A stretch of DNA of 64,000 nt from Timema cristinae (taxonomy: Eukaryota > Arthropoda > Insecta > Phasmatodea > Timematidae), in assembly GCA_039000515.1 (NCBI GenBank), contig JBCFYV010000012.1:86768284-86832283 (forward strand), written 5' to 3'. How positions within the stretch are numbered: the stretch's first letter is position 1; the number at the start of each line of letters is the position of its first letter. The notes below the pieces were generated by a model. That model worked only from the letters and a program-made list of their open reading frames with translations, was not told the origin of the DNA and searched no databases. The position numbers were made by a program, and so were the translations under genes. This document shows positions 23,604-34,931 of the stretch, piece after piece.

Positions 23604-26600
23604 GTCCCTGAGGTGTACCGCTTTGCCTAAAAAACTGTTGAATACGACGTCAAATGTAAAGGACTCTCTTGGAGTTGCTGAATCTACAACCTACATTTGT
23701 GTAAACTGTGGAAACATTTTCCTAGAAAGTTTTCAATTGGCTTTACATATGTGGGAAGCTCATAAGGAACATTCTACTCACTGTGGATTTTGTGGCACTA
23801 TTTTCCACATTCCAAGAAATAAATTCTCAGTCCACTTACAAGATGTTAATGCGGTGATAAGAAAGACTGTGTCTTCTAAAAGTTCAGACACATCCTTGCA
23901 AAAAAGCTCATTCTTTTCACAAAGCCTTTGTGATAACAGACCAATCAAGTGTGGTGAAAGGAAATATTTTCTTATTAGTTTGGCCAATGAATTTAAAACT
24001 GAAGATAACTCAACTGTACCTGCTGGAAATTGCTCAGTTCCTATAGAAAATCCATGTAAAAAAATAATGAATCTTTTCACTAGGAATAAAATTTGTTGGG
24101 TTGAAGATTCATATAAAAATAAGTCCAAAGATTCATGTGTATCAACTTCAAAATCACTTTTACCAAGCACTTCTCTAGTAATTGATAAATACATACAAAA
24201 AAATGTGATGTACAATAAGGGCAAGGAAATAGTGCCATATTATTCAAGAAATTCAACTCTTGCTTCAAATGAAAATACTTTAGTGAGCTCTGAAAATCAA
24301 TCACATCTCATAGATAGCACAGAAATGTCTTATGAACCTTTAGGAATTCTTTCGTATACTGAAAGTAACACAGGCAAAACCTGTTTAGAATCAGATAGTC
24401 AATTAACAAGTGAAAGTAACATAAATTCTTGTGGGTCCTCAGAAAATAAATTATCTACAAAAAGAAAAATGGAAAAGCCTTGTGGTCCCTCAGAAAATAT
24501 ATTATCAGCCGAAAGTAAAATAAAAAAGCTTTGTGGTCACTCAGAAATTATATTATCAGAAGAAAATAAAATAAAAAAGCTTTGTGGTCACTCAGAAAAT
24601 ATATTATCTACAGAAAGTAAAATTGAAAATCCTCGTGGTCCCACAGGAACTATATCGACTAGAAGTAACTCAGATTTTCTGAAGGCATACACGATTTTTC
24701 TATCTTCTCAAAGTAACATACCTAATATCCCTTCAGAAACAATTTTATCTTCAAAAGAGAATATACAAGATAGGGATTCAAATACCCTAGTTTCCAAAAA
24801 ATCACCATCCCTGCATCATAAAAATGATATGCATAGTCAAAAAGATCGGCTTATATGTATGTTATGTAAAAGATTGTTTGATACTTACTACTATCTTGAG
24901 CGTCACAGTTTAATTGTACATAATGTTAAATGTGATAAAATTCTCAACAATACGGTGGATATTAACACATGCCAAAGAGAGAATTATTCTAAATCTGTAA
25001 CATATGATGATGTGGCTGTGAATCAGTTAAGGTACAAAACACATGAAATTGATTTATATCTTAGTGACCAAGGGAATGAATTGGCCAAAACAAATTATAT
25101 TGATGTGTCTCTTGACCATGGGGATGGAGTGGTCAAAACACATGAAGTTGATATGTGTCTTAATGATCAAGATGATGAAGTGAAAGAATCAAAGAAAGTT
25201 GACATGTCTCTTAATGATCAAGAGAATGAAGTGGTTAAAACACAGAAAGTTGATGTGTCTTTCAATGATCAAGATAATGAAGTGGTTAAAACACAGAAAG
25301 TTGATGTGCTTCCTAGTTACCAACAGAATGAAATGAACGAAACACAGGAAGCTGATGTGTGTTGCAGTGACCAAGAAGATGAGGTGAAAAAAACAAAGAA
25401 AGTTGATGTGTCTTTCAATGATCAAGATAACGAAGTGGTTGAAACACAGAAAGTTGATGTGTGTTGCATTGACCAAGAAGATAAGGTGAAAAAAACAAAG
25501 AAAGTTGATGTGCCCTTTAGTTATCAACAGGGAGTTGATGTGTGTTATAGTGACAAAGAAGATGAGGTAAAAAAAAACAAAGGAAGTTGATGTGTGTTAT
25601 AATGAGCAAGAAGATGAGGTGGAAAAAACAAAGAAAGTTGATATGTCTCTCAATGATCAAGAGGATGAAGTGGTTGAAACACAAAAAGTTGATATGTCTC
25701 TCAATGATCAAGAGAATGAAGTGGTTGAAACACAGAAAGTTGATGTGCCCCTTAGCTATAAACAGGATGAAATGAATGAAAAACAGGAAGTTGATATGTG
25801 TCTTGGTGACCAGGAGGATGAATTGAAAAAAACAAAGAAAGTAGATGTGTATTATAATGACCAAGAGGATGAACTGAACAAAACACACAAAGTATGTATG
25901 TCTTTTTGTGATCAAGAGAATGAAGTGAACAAAATAAAGAAAGTTGATACATCTTTTCATGGTCAAAAAGATGGAATTGATTCCAATTGGGTTAGAGAAA
26001 AAAATAAAATATTAACTGACAATTTTGAAGTGAACATTGAATCTGATAAGGTATTAAGAGATAGTAATTTCACAGATCCCTCATTGAACAAATACCAATG
26101 TTCTACATGTAAAAATGTATTTCCTACCCGATACTCATTTAGAAACCACAAGAAATCCTGCATTCGTTGCATATGTGCACATTGTGGGGATGGGTTTTGG
26201 ACTAAATCTACTTTGGCAAGACATATGGCACTGCATACAAAAGAAGAAGGTGATAACAATTTAACCCAAAAAGCGGGTAAAGGTGATAATCACTCTACCC
26301 AAAAAACAGGGGAAGGGGAAAATCATTCTAACAAAAAAGCTGATAAAATATCTAAATCTGTTTCATCTCGACCAATTTATTTCAAAGAATCAAACCGAAA
26401 AGAAAGAAATGTTAAATTTGGCATGCACCCTAACACAAGAAAGGAACATGTTTTGGATCTATCTCCCTATGCACACAGTTCAAAAAAAATCCACAAATGT
26501 TCTTGGTGTGAAAATTCATATGCTACCAGATATAATCTTTCAAGGCATAGAGCAATTTGTAAAGAAGCTCCCAAATACTTGTGTGTTTTTTGTGGCAATA

Positions 26601-27157
26601 CATTTTTAAACAAGACACTCTTGTTAAAACACATAGCTGAAGTACATCCATATAAAGTGAGGACCTTAGAAAAATCTGTAGAAAAGGCTAAAATTACAGT
26701 GAATAAAACATTCCACATCAATACTGTTAACAAGAAAATTAAATCTTACACTTGCAAGATTTGTGCCATGACCTTCACATACTTTGCCACTTTGAAGGTC
26801 CACATAAATACACACAATAGTACAAGCCTATATTCCTGTGACAAGTGTGATCGAACTTACAAGCATCTCAGATCGTTGTTATTCCACAAGCGTACACATG
26901 CAAAGAACCACCCGAATGTTGTTTGTATACACTGCAATAAGAGCTTTAAGAAGAAACAGCACCTTGAGATGCATATGTTAACTCATGTTGGCGGTAAATT
27001 TAATACCTGTAATAGTTGTGGAAAAACTCTCGGTTATAAAGCATCATTGAAGAAACACCACCAGCAAGTTCACTTAAACCCTGACTTTTTCTGTGATATT
27101 TGCGGTTGTGGTTTCAAGAATAAACGATACTTGATTGTACATCTTAACAAACATTAA
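23604..27157 (+). CDS. E2: long terminal zinc-finger exon with internal repeats and a frameshift
   Basis: Starts at acceptor ATATCTTCCAG|GTCC in the same phase as the other five exons; a CTAAT branch-point-like site lies about 28 bases upstream. It would encode about 1183 residues if a one-base excess in an A run at 25569-25577 is discounted; as written, the first frame stops at 25590. Near the N-terminus it has one good finger (YICVNC...HMWEAH) and a degenerate one. A Ser/Lys-rich region follows, with about five 20-residue repeats (24415-24650), then a finger at LICMLC (24853), then about eighteen 17-residue acidic repeats (25040-25985). The C-terminal part has nine fingers from YQCSTC (26096) to FFCDIC; two end in Cys instead of His (CCHC). 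It is the most divergent array member and lacks most TGEKP linkers. It may be functional with a sequence error, or a decaying exon. Confidence 0.88.
24415..24650 (+). repeat. Protein-coding tandem repeat in E2, about 60-bp unit
   Basis: About five units with the pattern C-G-x-S-E-N-x-L-S-x-E-x-K-I-x-K-x (20 residues). Two neighbours are almost identical (KKLCGHSE), indicating recent duplication by unequal exchange or slippage. Confidence 0.85.
25040..25985 (+). repeat. Protein-coding tandem repeat in E2, 51-bp unit, about 18 copies
   Basis: Consensus unit is V-D-V-S-x-N-D-Q-D-N-E-V-V-K-T-Q-K (17 residues), strongly charged and likely unstructured. Units alternate between a few subtypes (VDMSLNDQENEVVETQK and VDVCCSDQEDEVKKTKK types), which suggests duplication of blocks of several units. 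The frameshift at 25569-25577 lies within this array. The complement is also open over most of the array because of codon composition. Confidence 0.9.
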
Positions 27158-27360
27158 TGATTTTGTGATACATTAGTTGACATTTTCTAAAATTTGACAA
27201 TGTTACATTTTGTTTTAGTAACAATCTTTGTTTACAATATATTGATGTTCTCGATATAAACTAATCAGAAACTTTATTCAATGTAATATTTTTTGCAGCC
27301 CGTGTTGGCAAATTGACTTAAACGTTCATTTAGGGTTTTATAATAATGTACATTGATAAA

Positions 27361-27366
27361 AATAAA
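27361..27366 (+). terminator. Candidate poly(A) signal of E2
   Basis: AATAAA about 204 bases after the E2 stop; a second AATAAA-like site follows at about 27378. Confidence 0.5.
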
Positions 27367-27459
27367 GAAAAATGAAAAATAAATTAATAAGTGTAAATTA
27401 GAATCTAATGCACAAAGGTAATATCTTCTTTCTTTATCTATATTATATAGAAGAAATAG

Positions 27460-27483
27460 ACACACACACACACACACACACAC
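27460..27483. repeat. (CA)n microsatellite
   Basis: About 12 CA dinucleotides in a row. Confidence 0.95.
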
Positions 27484-27570
27484 TTAAACATAAATTTTAA
27501 CACAACTTGACTAATATTTCGGCATTGTTACCTTAATATATATATTTAAAAAAAGAGGAACTACATACAT

Positions 27571-27827
27571 GGTTCAATCCTCGGTCCCGGCACAGATTTA
27601 TCTGATTTCCAAACCCTTCCTTCACCTCTGACAAGACATCTTGTGAATGTGGGGAATGCCAGGCCTCCACTGTGGTTCGGATTCCACGTTAAACTGCAGG
27701 TCCTCCATTTCGTCTCACAATCACCCTACCATTACACATTAGCGTAAGTGCGTATAACCCGAACAGGTAGTAAGACGCGGTGCTAATAATAATATTATAA
27801 TAATAATAATAATAATAAAACTACATA
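27571..27827 (+). mobile_element. SINE family 1, copy B
   Basis: The best-preserved copy: B-box-like GGTTCAATCC at the left, the conserved core (GGGGAATGCCAGGCCTCCAC), the end GGTAGTAAGACGCGGTGCTA and an (AAT)n tail. The A box is not clear to the left, so the 5' end may be missing. Confidence 0.82.
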
Positions 27828-28054
27828 CACACACACAGGATGTTTCAATGAAAGCATGCAAAAATTAAACATGACCAAGGAGATGCTCTACCCTCATTTT
27901 GAAATAGGCAATGTGTGCTCTGCAAAGCCAGAAGTAAAATAACCCTGCCATTTGATTTGAATCAAAGTAAAGCAATATATATATTTTTATTGTTTAACAT
28001 ACATTATAAACACAAACTAGGCTATTTTAGTATATAATTTTGTATAATTTCACA

Positions 28055-31000
28055 CATATGTGATATATGTCAAGGCAATTTTATATCTGTCAGCCTGAAA
28101 TATGCCCGCTCAATCTATAGAACACTACTTAGTTATTCAATTTCAGGTATCAAGAAATGTAATTAGTAATATCACATTCAATATATGTCTAGGCAACTCT
28201 ATACCTTTACAGCTGAAATATGCCTGTTAATTCTTTAGGAGACTTTAATATTCTATTTTAGGTATCATGAAATATTTAAACATATTCACTGATTGTTCAC
28301 CATTGATGGCTTTAATATACGTCTAGGCAACTCTATACCTTAAGGCTGAAATATGCCTCCAATATATTTTCATGCAATTCTATATCTTTCAGGCTGAAGT
28401 ATGCTTGGTATTTTTTGAGAAAACTTTATATTCAATTTCAGGTATCAAGGAATGTAATATATTCAATTATTGTTCTCCAGTGATGGCGCCAATATACGTT
28501 TAGGCAACTCTATACCTTTAAGGCTGAAATATGCCTGTTAATTTTTTAGAAGACTTTAATATTCTATTTCAAGTATCAATAAATATTTATACATATTCAA
28601 TGAGTGTTCACCATTGATAGCTCCAATATACATTTAGGCAACTCTATAACCTTCAGGCTGAAATATGCCTCCAATATATGTTCATGCAATTCTATATTTT
28701 CAGGCTGAAGTATGCTTAGTAATTTTCGAGTAAACATTATATTCAATTTCAGGTATCAAGAAATGTAATTATTTCAATTATTGTTCTCCAGTGATGGCTC
28801 CAATATACGTTTAGGCAACTCTATACCTTTAAGGCTGAAATATGCCTGTTAATTCTTTAGAAGACTTTAATATTCTATTTCAAGTATCAATAAATATTTA
28901 TACATATTCAATGAGTGTTCACCATTGATGGCTTTAATATACTCTAGGCAATTCTATACCTTCAGGCTGAAATATGCCTCCAAATATTTTCATGCAATTC
29001 TATATCTTTCAGGCTGAAGTATGCTTGTATTTTTGAGAAAACTTATATTCAATTTCAGGTATCAAGGAAATTTAATATATTCAATTATTGTTCTCCAGTG
29101 ATGGCGCCAATATACGTTTAGGCAACTCTATACCTTTAAGGCTGAAATATGCCTGTTAATTTTTAGAAGACTTTAATATTCTATTTCAAGTATCAATAAA
29201 TATTTATACATATTCAATGAGTGTTCACCATTGATAGCTCCAATATACATTTAGGCAACTCTATAACCTTCAGGCTGAAATATGCCTCCAATATATGTTC
29301 ATGCAATTCTATATTTTCAGGCTGAAGTATGCTTAGTAATTTTCGAGTAAACATTATATTCAATTTCAGGTATCAAGAAATGTAATTATATTCAATTATT
29401 GTTCTCCAGTGATGGCTCCAATATACGTTTAGGCAACTCTATACCTTTAAGGCTGAAATATGCCTGTTAATTCTTTAGAAACTTTATATTCTATTTCAAG
29501 TATCAATAAATATTTATACATATTCAATGAGTGTTCACCATTGATAGCTCCAATATACATTTAGGCAACTCTATAACCTTCAGGCTGAAATATGCCTCCA
29601 ATATAGTTCATGCAATTCTATATTTTCAGGCTGAAGTATGCTTAGTAATTTTCGAGTAAACTTATATCAATTTCAGGTATCAAGAAATGTAATTATTTCA
29701 ATTATTTTCTCCAGTGATGGCTCCAATATACGTTTAGGCAACTCTATACCTTAAGGCTGAAATATCTGTTAATTCTTTAGAAGACTTTAATATTCTATTT
29801 CAATATCAATAAATATTTATACATATAATGAGTGTTCACCATTGAACTCAATATACATTTAGGCAACTCTATAACCTTCAGGCTGAAATATGCCTCCAAT
29901 ATATGTTCATGCAATTCTATATCTTTCAGGCTGAAGTATCTTAGTAATTTCGAGTAAACTTTATATTCAATTTCAGTATCAAGAAAGTAATATATTTAAT
30001 TATTGTTTTCCAGTGATGGCTCCAATATACGTTTAGGCAACTCTATACCTTTAAGGCTGGAATATGCCTTCTAATTCTTTAGGAGACTTTATTCTTTTAT
30101 TTCAGTATCGAGAAATGTAATAACATATTCAACTATCGTTCATCAGTGATGGCTCCAATAGATGTTAGGTAACTCCATACATGTTAGGCTGAAATATGCC
30201 TGCTAATTCTTTAGAGATATTATTATTCTATTTCAGGTATCAAGAAATGTAATAACATATTCGTTATTGTTCACCAGTGATGGATTCAATATATGTTTTG
30301 GCAACTCTCTATCTTTAAGGTTGAAATATTCTGGCAATTCTTTAGAGACTACTTTATTATTCTATTTCAAGTATCAAGAAATGTTTGAATATGTTCCATT
30401 ATCGTTCACCCGTGATGGCTTCAATATATGTTTTGGAAACTCTCTATCTTTCAGGCTGAAATATGCCTGCAATTCTTTAGGAGACCACTTTATTATTCTA
30501 TTTCAAGTATCAAGAAATGTTTGAATATATTCCATTATTGTTCACCAGTGATGGATTCAATATATGTTTTGGTAACTCTCTATCTTTCAGGCTGAAATAT
30601 GCCTGGCAATTCTTTAGGAGACTACTTTATTATTCTATTTCAAGTATCAAGAAATGTTTGAAATATTCCATTATTGTTCTCTTGTGATGTCTTCGTTATA
30701 TGTTTAGGCAACTTTATATCTTTCAAGCTTAAATATGCTTGCTCCTCATCTTAGAAACTATTTTATTATTCAATTTCAGGTGTCAAGATATGTAATAAGA
30801 TAATCAATAATGTTTAGTTATCTCTATATGTTTCAGGCTGAAATATGCCTTCTAATTCTCTAGAAGACTGCTTTATTCAATTTTAGATATCGATAAATGT
30901 GTTAACATATTCATTGATTGGTCGCTAGTAATGGCTCCAATATATTTTTAGGCAACTTTATACATTCCAGGCTGAAATATTCCTGCCGTGCAATCTCTGA

Positions 31001-31175
31001 GATTATGTTATTATTTATCTCTATCATCAAAATATGTTTGTCATATTCCAAATTAGTTCACCCTAATGCTCCATTGCATGTTTTAGGCTACTCTATGTGG
31101 TTGATTCTTAAGGAAACTACTACTTTATGATTACATTTCAGGTATCAAGAAAGGTTTAGCATATTTAAAATTAGA
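28055..31175. repeat. Satellite array: about 135-bp monomers in an about 311-bp higher-order unit
   Basis: The landmark GGCTGAAATATGCC recurs with spacing near 311, 311, 307, 311, 303 and 301 bases between 28221 and 30065, then about 132-136 bases to 30735. The 311-bp unit is two 133-bp monomers plus a 45-bp partial monomer (TTCATGCAATTCTAT...CAGGCTGAAGTATGC). Flanking monomers at both ends are single and more diverged, as expected if homogenisation works in the middle. Several central units differ only by small deletions. Open frames inside have no coding meaning. Confidence 0.93.
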
Positions 31176-32141
31176 TCGCCATCAAGGAAGATATATGAGC
31201 TGACAACAAAATAACTATAATATACAACCTGCTCTTTAGCCATTTTCCTTACACCAAATATAAACTTTTTGGGTCAACATATAAAAATGCTGGGTGGGTC
31301 CCAAGACAATGTCAGGCGTTGAAAACAAGTGGTTGAAAGTATATTTTAAAAATATACAATAACTTACTAGCTCTGGAACAAGAGTTAGTAGCCTGATTAA
31401 CAGTGGGTACGTCTACATTTGGTTAAGGAAGCCTCGGGACAGGTTGATTGTTTCCCACCGTTGGTGCCAAACGTTCTTCTGGTTATAGCATTTGATGGTC
31501 TACCACAGCTAAAGGTAAGTTAGATAGGCATCTCCAGTGAGGGTAGACCACAGCTGTCTTAGTCCACTAGGGGGAAACTCTTAGATGGGATTGAAAATGT
31601 TCTGATTTTTCTACTTTAAAACTCTTTTACTCATCATTAAGATTATTAAAATTATAAATATAAATGTCCAGAGTAAATTTGTTGGGCCTATCCTGGACAC
31701 ACTTAAAACATTTTGTGTTCCAATTTCTAACCTAAATTTAATATAGTTTATAAGGCTAATTAGTAGATCTAGCATAAGTGATTTCTTGGTTTAAGGAATC
31801 TAAGGCTTGAAATAGACAGGATTGCTGATGAAAGTTTGGATTTGCAATCCCAACTTGGTGTTAAAGGGCTATAAAAAATCTTTTCCCACACTTCCCTTAT
31901 GCAAATGCGAGTACAACTCCTCTAAATTCTACATTTATCATTCTTACACCATTAGTGTCAATATATGGATAGCCCAGATGAGTAGTATGAAAAAGGAAAG
32001 AAAATGCTTATTGCATTGGGTTATATGCTAAAACATTTCCAAAAATTTGAACATGACTGGTCCAGCTAATAGAGTAATATAAATTAAATATGATTAATAA
32101 ATAAATGAAGATGTGTGTATATGTTTTGGTAAAAATTGGTT

Positions 32142-32143
<2 letters not shown>
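31176..32143. other. Gene-free interval
   Basis: AT-rich, no coding sequence supported. A short direct repeat (GTCTACCACAGCT and GTAGACCACAGCTG) lies at about 31498 and 31543. Confidence 0.5.

Positions 32144-32216
<73 letters not shown>
32144..32216. repeat. (TA)n microsatellite
   Basis: An uninterrupted TA run of about 72 bases, upstream of E3 in the presumed intron. Confidence 0.95.
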
Positions 32217-32219
<3 letters not shown>

Positions 32220-32774
32220 CCTTTTCTTGTGCTTCAAAATGTTTTGCCTTTGTTTTATTTAACCACTGTTTATTATTCCTACTAGAGCCTATATCAGTAA
32301 ATCTAAATATGTAATTATATATTCAAATTTGTTTAAAATCTGTCAGCTAAAAAGCTATCAAGAGTCACATACTCAGGACAAAAGCATAAGGTTTTTTCCT
32401 CAATTAGGAACAAATCTGGAAGTAAGTGTTGCCACAATCTGATTGGGATTTCTCAATTTTGGTTACTATTTTAATGAAGAATTAAGATGCTTGGATAATG
32501 AACTTGTAAACAATCTTGCCCGAGAGATTAATTATTGGTTCAACTTTTATCTACTTATTTAATCATAATGATCACAGAATTCTATTTGGGACATACCCCT
32601 AAAATTTTGCGTAGGGCTGAAACTTTCTCACAAGACACTCTGCTACACCTTTTAATGTGTGTTCTTAGTTCCCCATTTAAATCTAATTGAGGGATGTTTG
32701 TGTAATGTCAATGACTGACTCATGAGTTGATCAGCAGAGGAACCTGCAGTAACACCTGCACGTTTTGCTTGCAG
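32217..32774 (+). other. Intronic sequence ending at the E3 acceptor
   Basis: No coding character. Ends with CACGTTTTGCTTGCAG, a good acceptor. ACCTGCAGTAACACCTGCA just upstream contains a repeated CCTGCA. Confidence 0.55.
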
Positions 32775-34610
32775 GTGTCCATCAACATCCATCAAAGATT
32801 GTGATTGGATCAAGATAGAAACAAACTGTGAAGGAGATGTTGCCACAGCATCCCATTTCTGTGATGTTAGCATTCAAGATTATAATGTCGGAAAATTAGA
32901 TACTTTTAACGGCAAGAGTAACCTTTTCTGTAAAGACGTCTCACAAAATTCCTCAAAAAAACCTTCCAGTCTATCAAATAGGTTTTCTTCTCAATTTAGA
33001 CACCCTATAGATGATGCCGATTCAAATATTGTCCCAGAAATTTGCGAAGACAATATTGGCGTTTGTGAAACTTGTGGTTTTTCATTCATCAATTTACAAT
33101 CTCACTTGAAAAGTCACGATCTTACTCAGAAGAACAGAACCAGTGAACAAACAGATTCAGCCAAACCAATTTCTGAAATTGTTTCTAATTCAAACGAAAA
33201 CAATAAATGGATGAAAACGGAGCACACACAGTTGAAAAAGAGGAAGACACACCTTTGGCAGAGTCAAATGATAGTCCAACTACTTACCAACTGACTCTGG
33301 ACTTTACTGAAAGAAGACAAAAAAATAAAGATGGGATCAAAAAGAAATATTCATGCGACCTCTGCAAAAAAGAATTTAAAAGAAATTATGACTTGTTAAG
33401 ACATAGAGCCACTCACAATTCTCATGCACATTTACATTATAAATACAGTGGATGCATACAAAAAGGTGAGTTCCCTTGTGATAAATGTGGCCGAGTTCTT
33501 ACCAGAAAACATGATTTATTACGACATAAGAAAATACATTTCCCCGAGGTAAGGGTTTTACTTTCAAATTCAAAGATAGACGAGAAAATATTTCCATGTG
33601 AAGTTTGTGGCAGGCTCTTTACAAAGAATTGTGATTTTCATCGACATAAAATAATAAAACACAATCCAATTAATTCTGTTCAGCCTGCTAATAAAGATGA
33701 AAATTCAATCAAAGGATCTACAAGTGTTGAGACACAAGATACTGGTTCTAAGACGTGTAACATAAATATGGCTTCAAGGAAGCTTACAGTTAATAAATCT
33801 GTGCGTCCACAGAGCACTGGACCATATTTTTGTCAAATTTGTGAAAAATTCTTTTCGAGAAAGTTTGATCTTAAAAGACACACCAAGCATCACACTCAAG
33901 AAGAACTATGTAGAAATAATATTCCATCAGAAAATGAAACAAAGGAACATCATAAGTCTCTACGTGTGTGTGTTGATGGTAAGACCTTCTATCGATGTGA
34001 GGTGTGCAGCAAACACCTGCGCAGCCACTACAATTTTGTCCGCCACCTGCGGATTCACACGGGGGAAAAGCCCTTCACTTGCCACATATGCGGCAAGCAG
34101 TTCCGCATTGATGCACTACTCAAGCGCCACATTCGTGATGTACACGAGGGCATCAAGAACTTTCCCTGCGATATTTGTGGCCGCAGATTTGCTAACAAGC
34201 GAGCTTGCACCGACCATAGACGTATCCACACCGGTGAGCGCCCTTGTGTGTGTCATATCTGTGGTAAGGCATTCAAGACAAAAGCTTCATTGTATGTACA
34301 CAATGTGTTCCACAAGGACGTGTTCCCGTTTTCTTGCTCTCATTGTGACAAGCGCTACCGCCGGCGGCAGCAGCTCAAGGTTCACCTGTCTTTACACACT
34401 GGTGAAAAACCCCACACATGCTCTCACTGTGGGAGGAGCTTTCGGTTGCGCAAGACGCTCAAGAGGCATGCTACAACACACACCAATGATCGTCCCTTTC
34501 AATGTAGTATATGTGGGCAGCAGTTTGCTCAGGAGCGATACTTGAAGAATCACGGTAAAACTCATGCTCTTCACCCCAATGTGAACTCTAACAAGTACCT
34601 ACAGCTATAA
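32775..34610 (+). CDS. E3: terminal C2H2 zinc-finger exon, 11 fingers, with a frameshift
   Basis: Starts at TTGCTTGCAG|GTGTCC. The first frame is open for 173 codons to 33294 and includes DWIKIE (sumoylation-like, residue 13) and a shortened finger (VCETCGFSF). The second frame carries the rest and starts after a stop at 33204-33206, so a one-base deletion is needed somewhere in 33207-33291. The second frame looks coding from about 33215, next to an A run. Eleven good fingers follow from YSCDLC (33348) to FQCSIC. Fingers 5-11 align one to one with E5. Features include TGEKP and TGERP linkers, the unusual DVHEGIKNF linker, HKDVFPF, and the C-terminal finger AQERYLKNH. If the frameshift is a sequence error the exon encodes about 611 residues. 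The second frame alone has an ATG at 33207, but that is probably incidental. Confidence 0.9.
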
Positions 34611-34876
34611 AGCGGGTTGTTATAGTGCCATAGATCTTGTCTATAAGATCCTGTAATTTAAGTGTAAATCATACACTTTCAAAATCATTTTAAAATAAGT
34701 AATTAAGAATATTGAAAAGGAAAGTCACAATTCAAGTAATTAGACTTATATTATTGATAATAGTTTTAAATGAGTTGTAATAAGCGTAATAATATATTCT
34801 ATAGTTTGATAAATGTATCTTTATTTTTTACACACATTACCTTTTTTCAGAAAGTAGGTGATTCCCTTAATAAGAA

Positions 34877-34931
34877 ATTGAATTTGTTTGGGGTTTTAAT
34901 AAATGTTATTAAAAACCCAAACAAATTCAAT
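34877..34931 (+). terminator. Hairpin enclosing the candidate poly(A) signal of E3
   Basis: Arms 34877-34902 and 34906-34931 are complementary over 26 bases with one mismatch and a three-base loop. AATAAA at 34898-34903 sits at the tip. It is 288 bases after the E3 stop. An alternative is that the hairpin is an unrelated short inverted repeat. Confidence 0.6.

Noticed and set aside
25189..25966. Long minus-strand open frames with INFLCFNHFIL repeats
   Set aside because: They are the complement of the 51-bp acidic repeat and are open only because of its codon make-up.
28055..31175. Regularly spaced repeat that could suggest a CRISPR array
   Set aside because: The whole 135/311-bp unit is repeated with no unique spacers, in a eukaryotic context; it is a satellite.
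32105..32314. Open frame of Tyr-Ile repeats
   Set aside because: Translation of the (TA)n microsatellite.
33207..33209. ATG as the start of a separate E3 protein
   Set aside because: The preceding frame is open and coding-like from the acceptor to this point, so a frameshift explains the break better than a new start.
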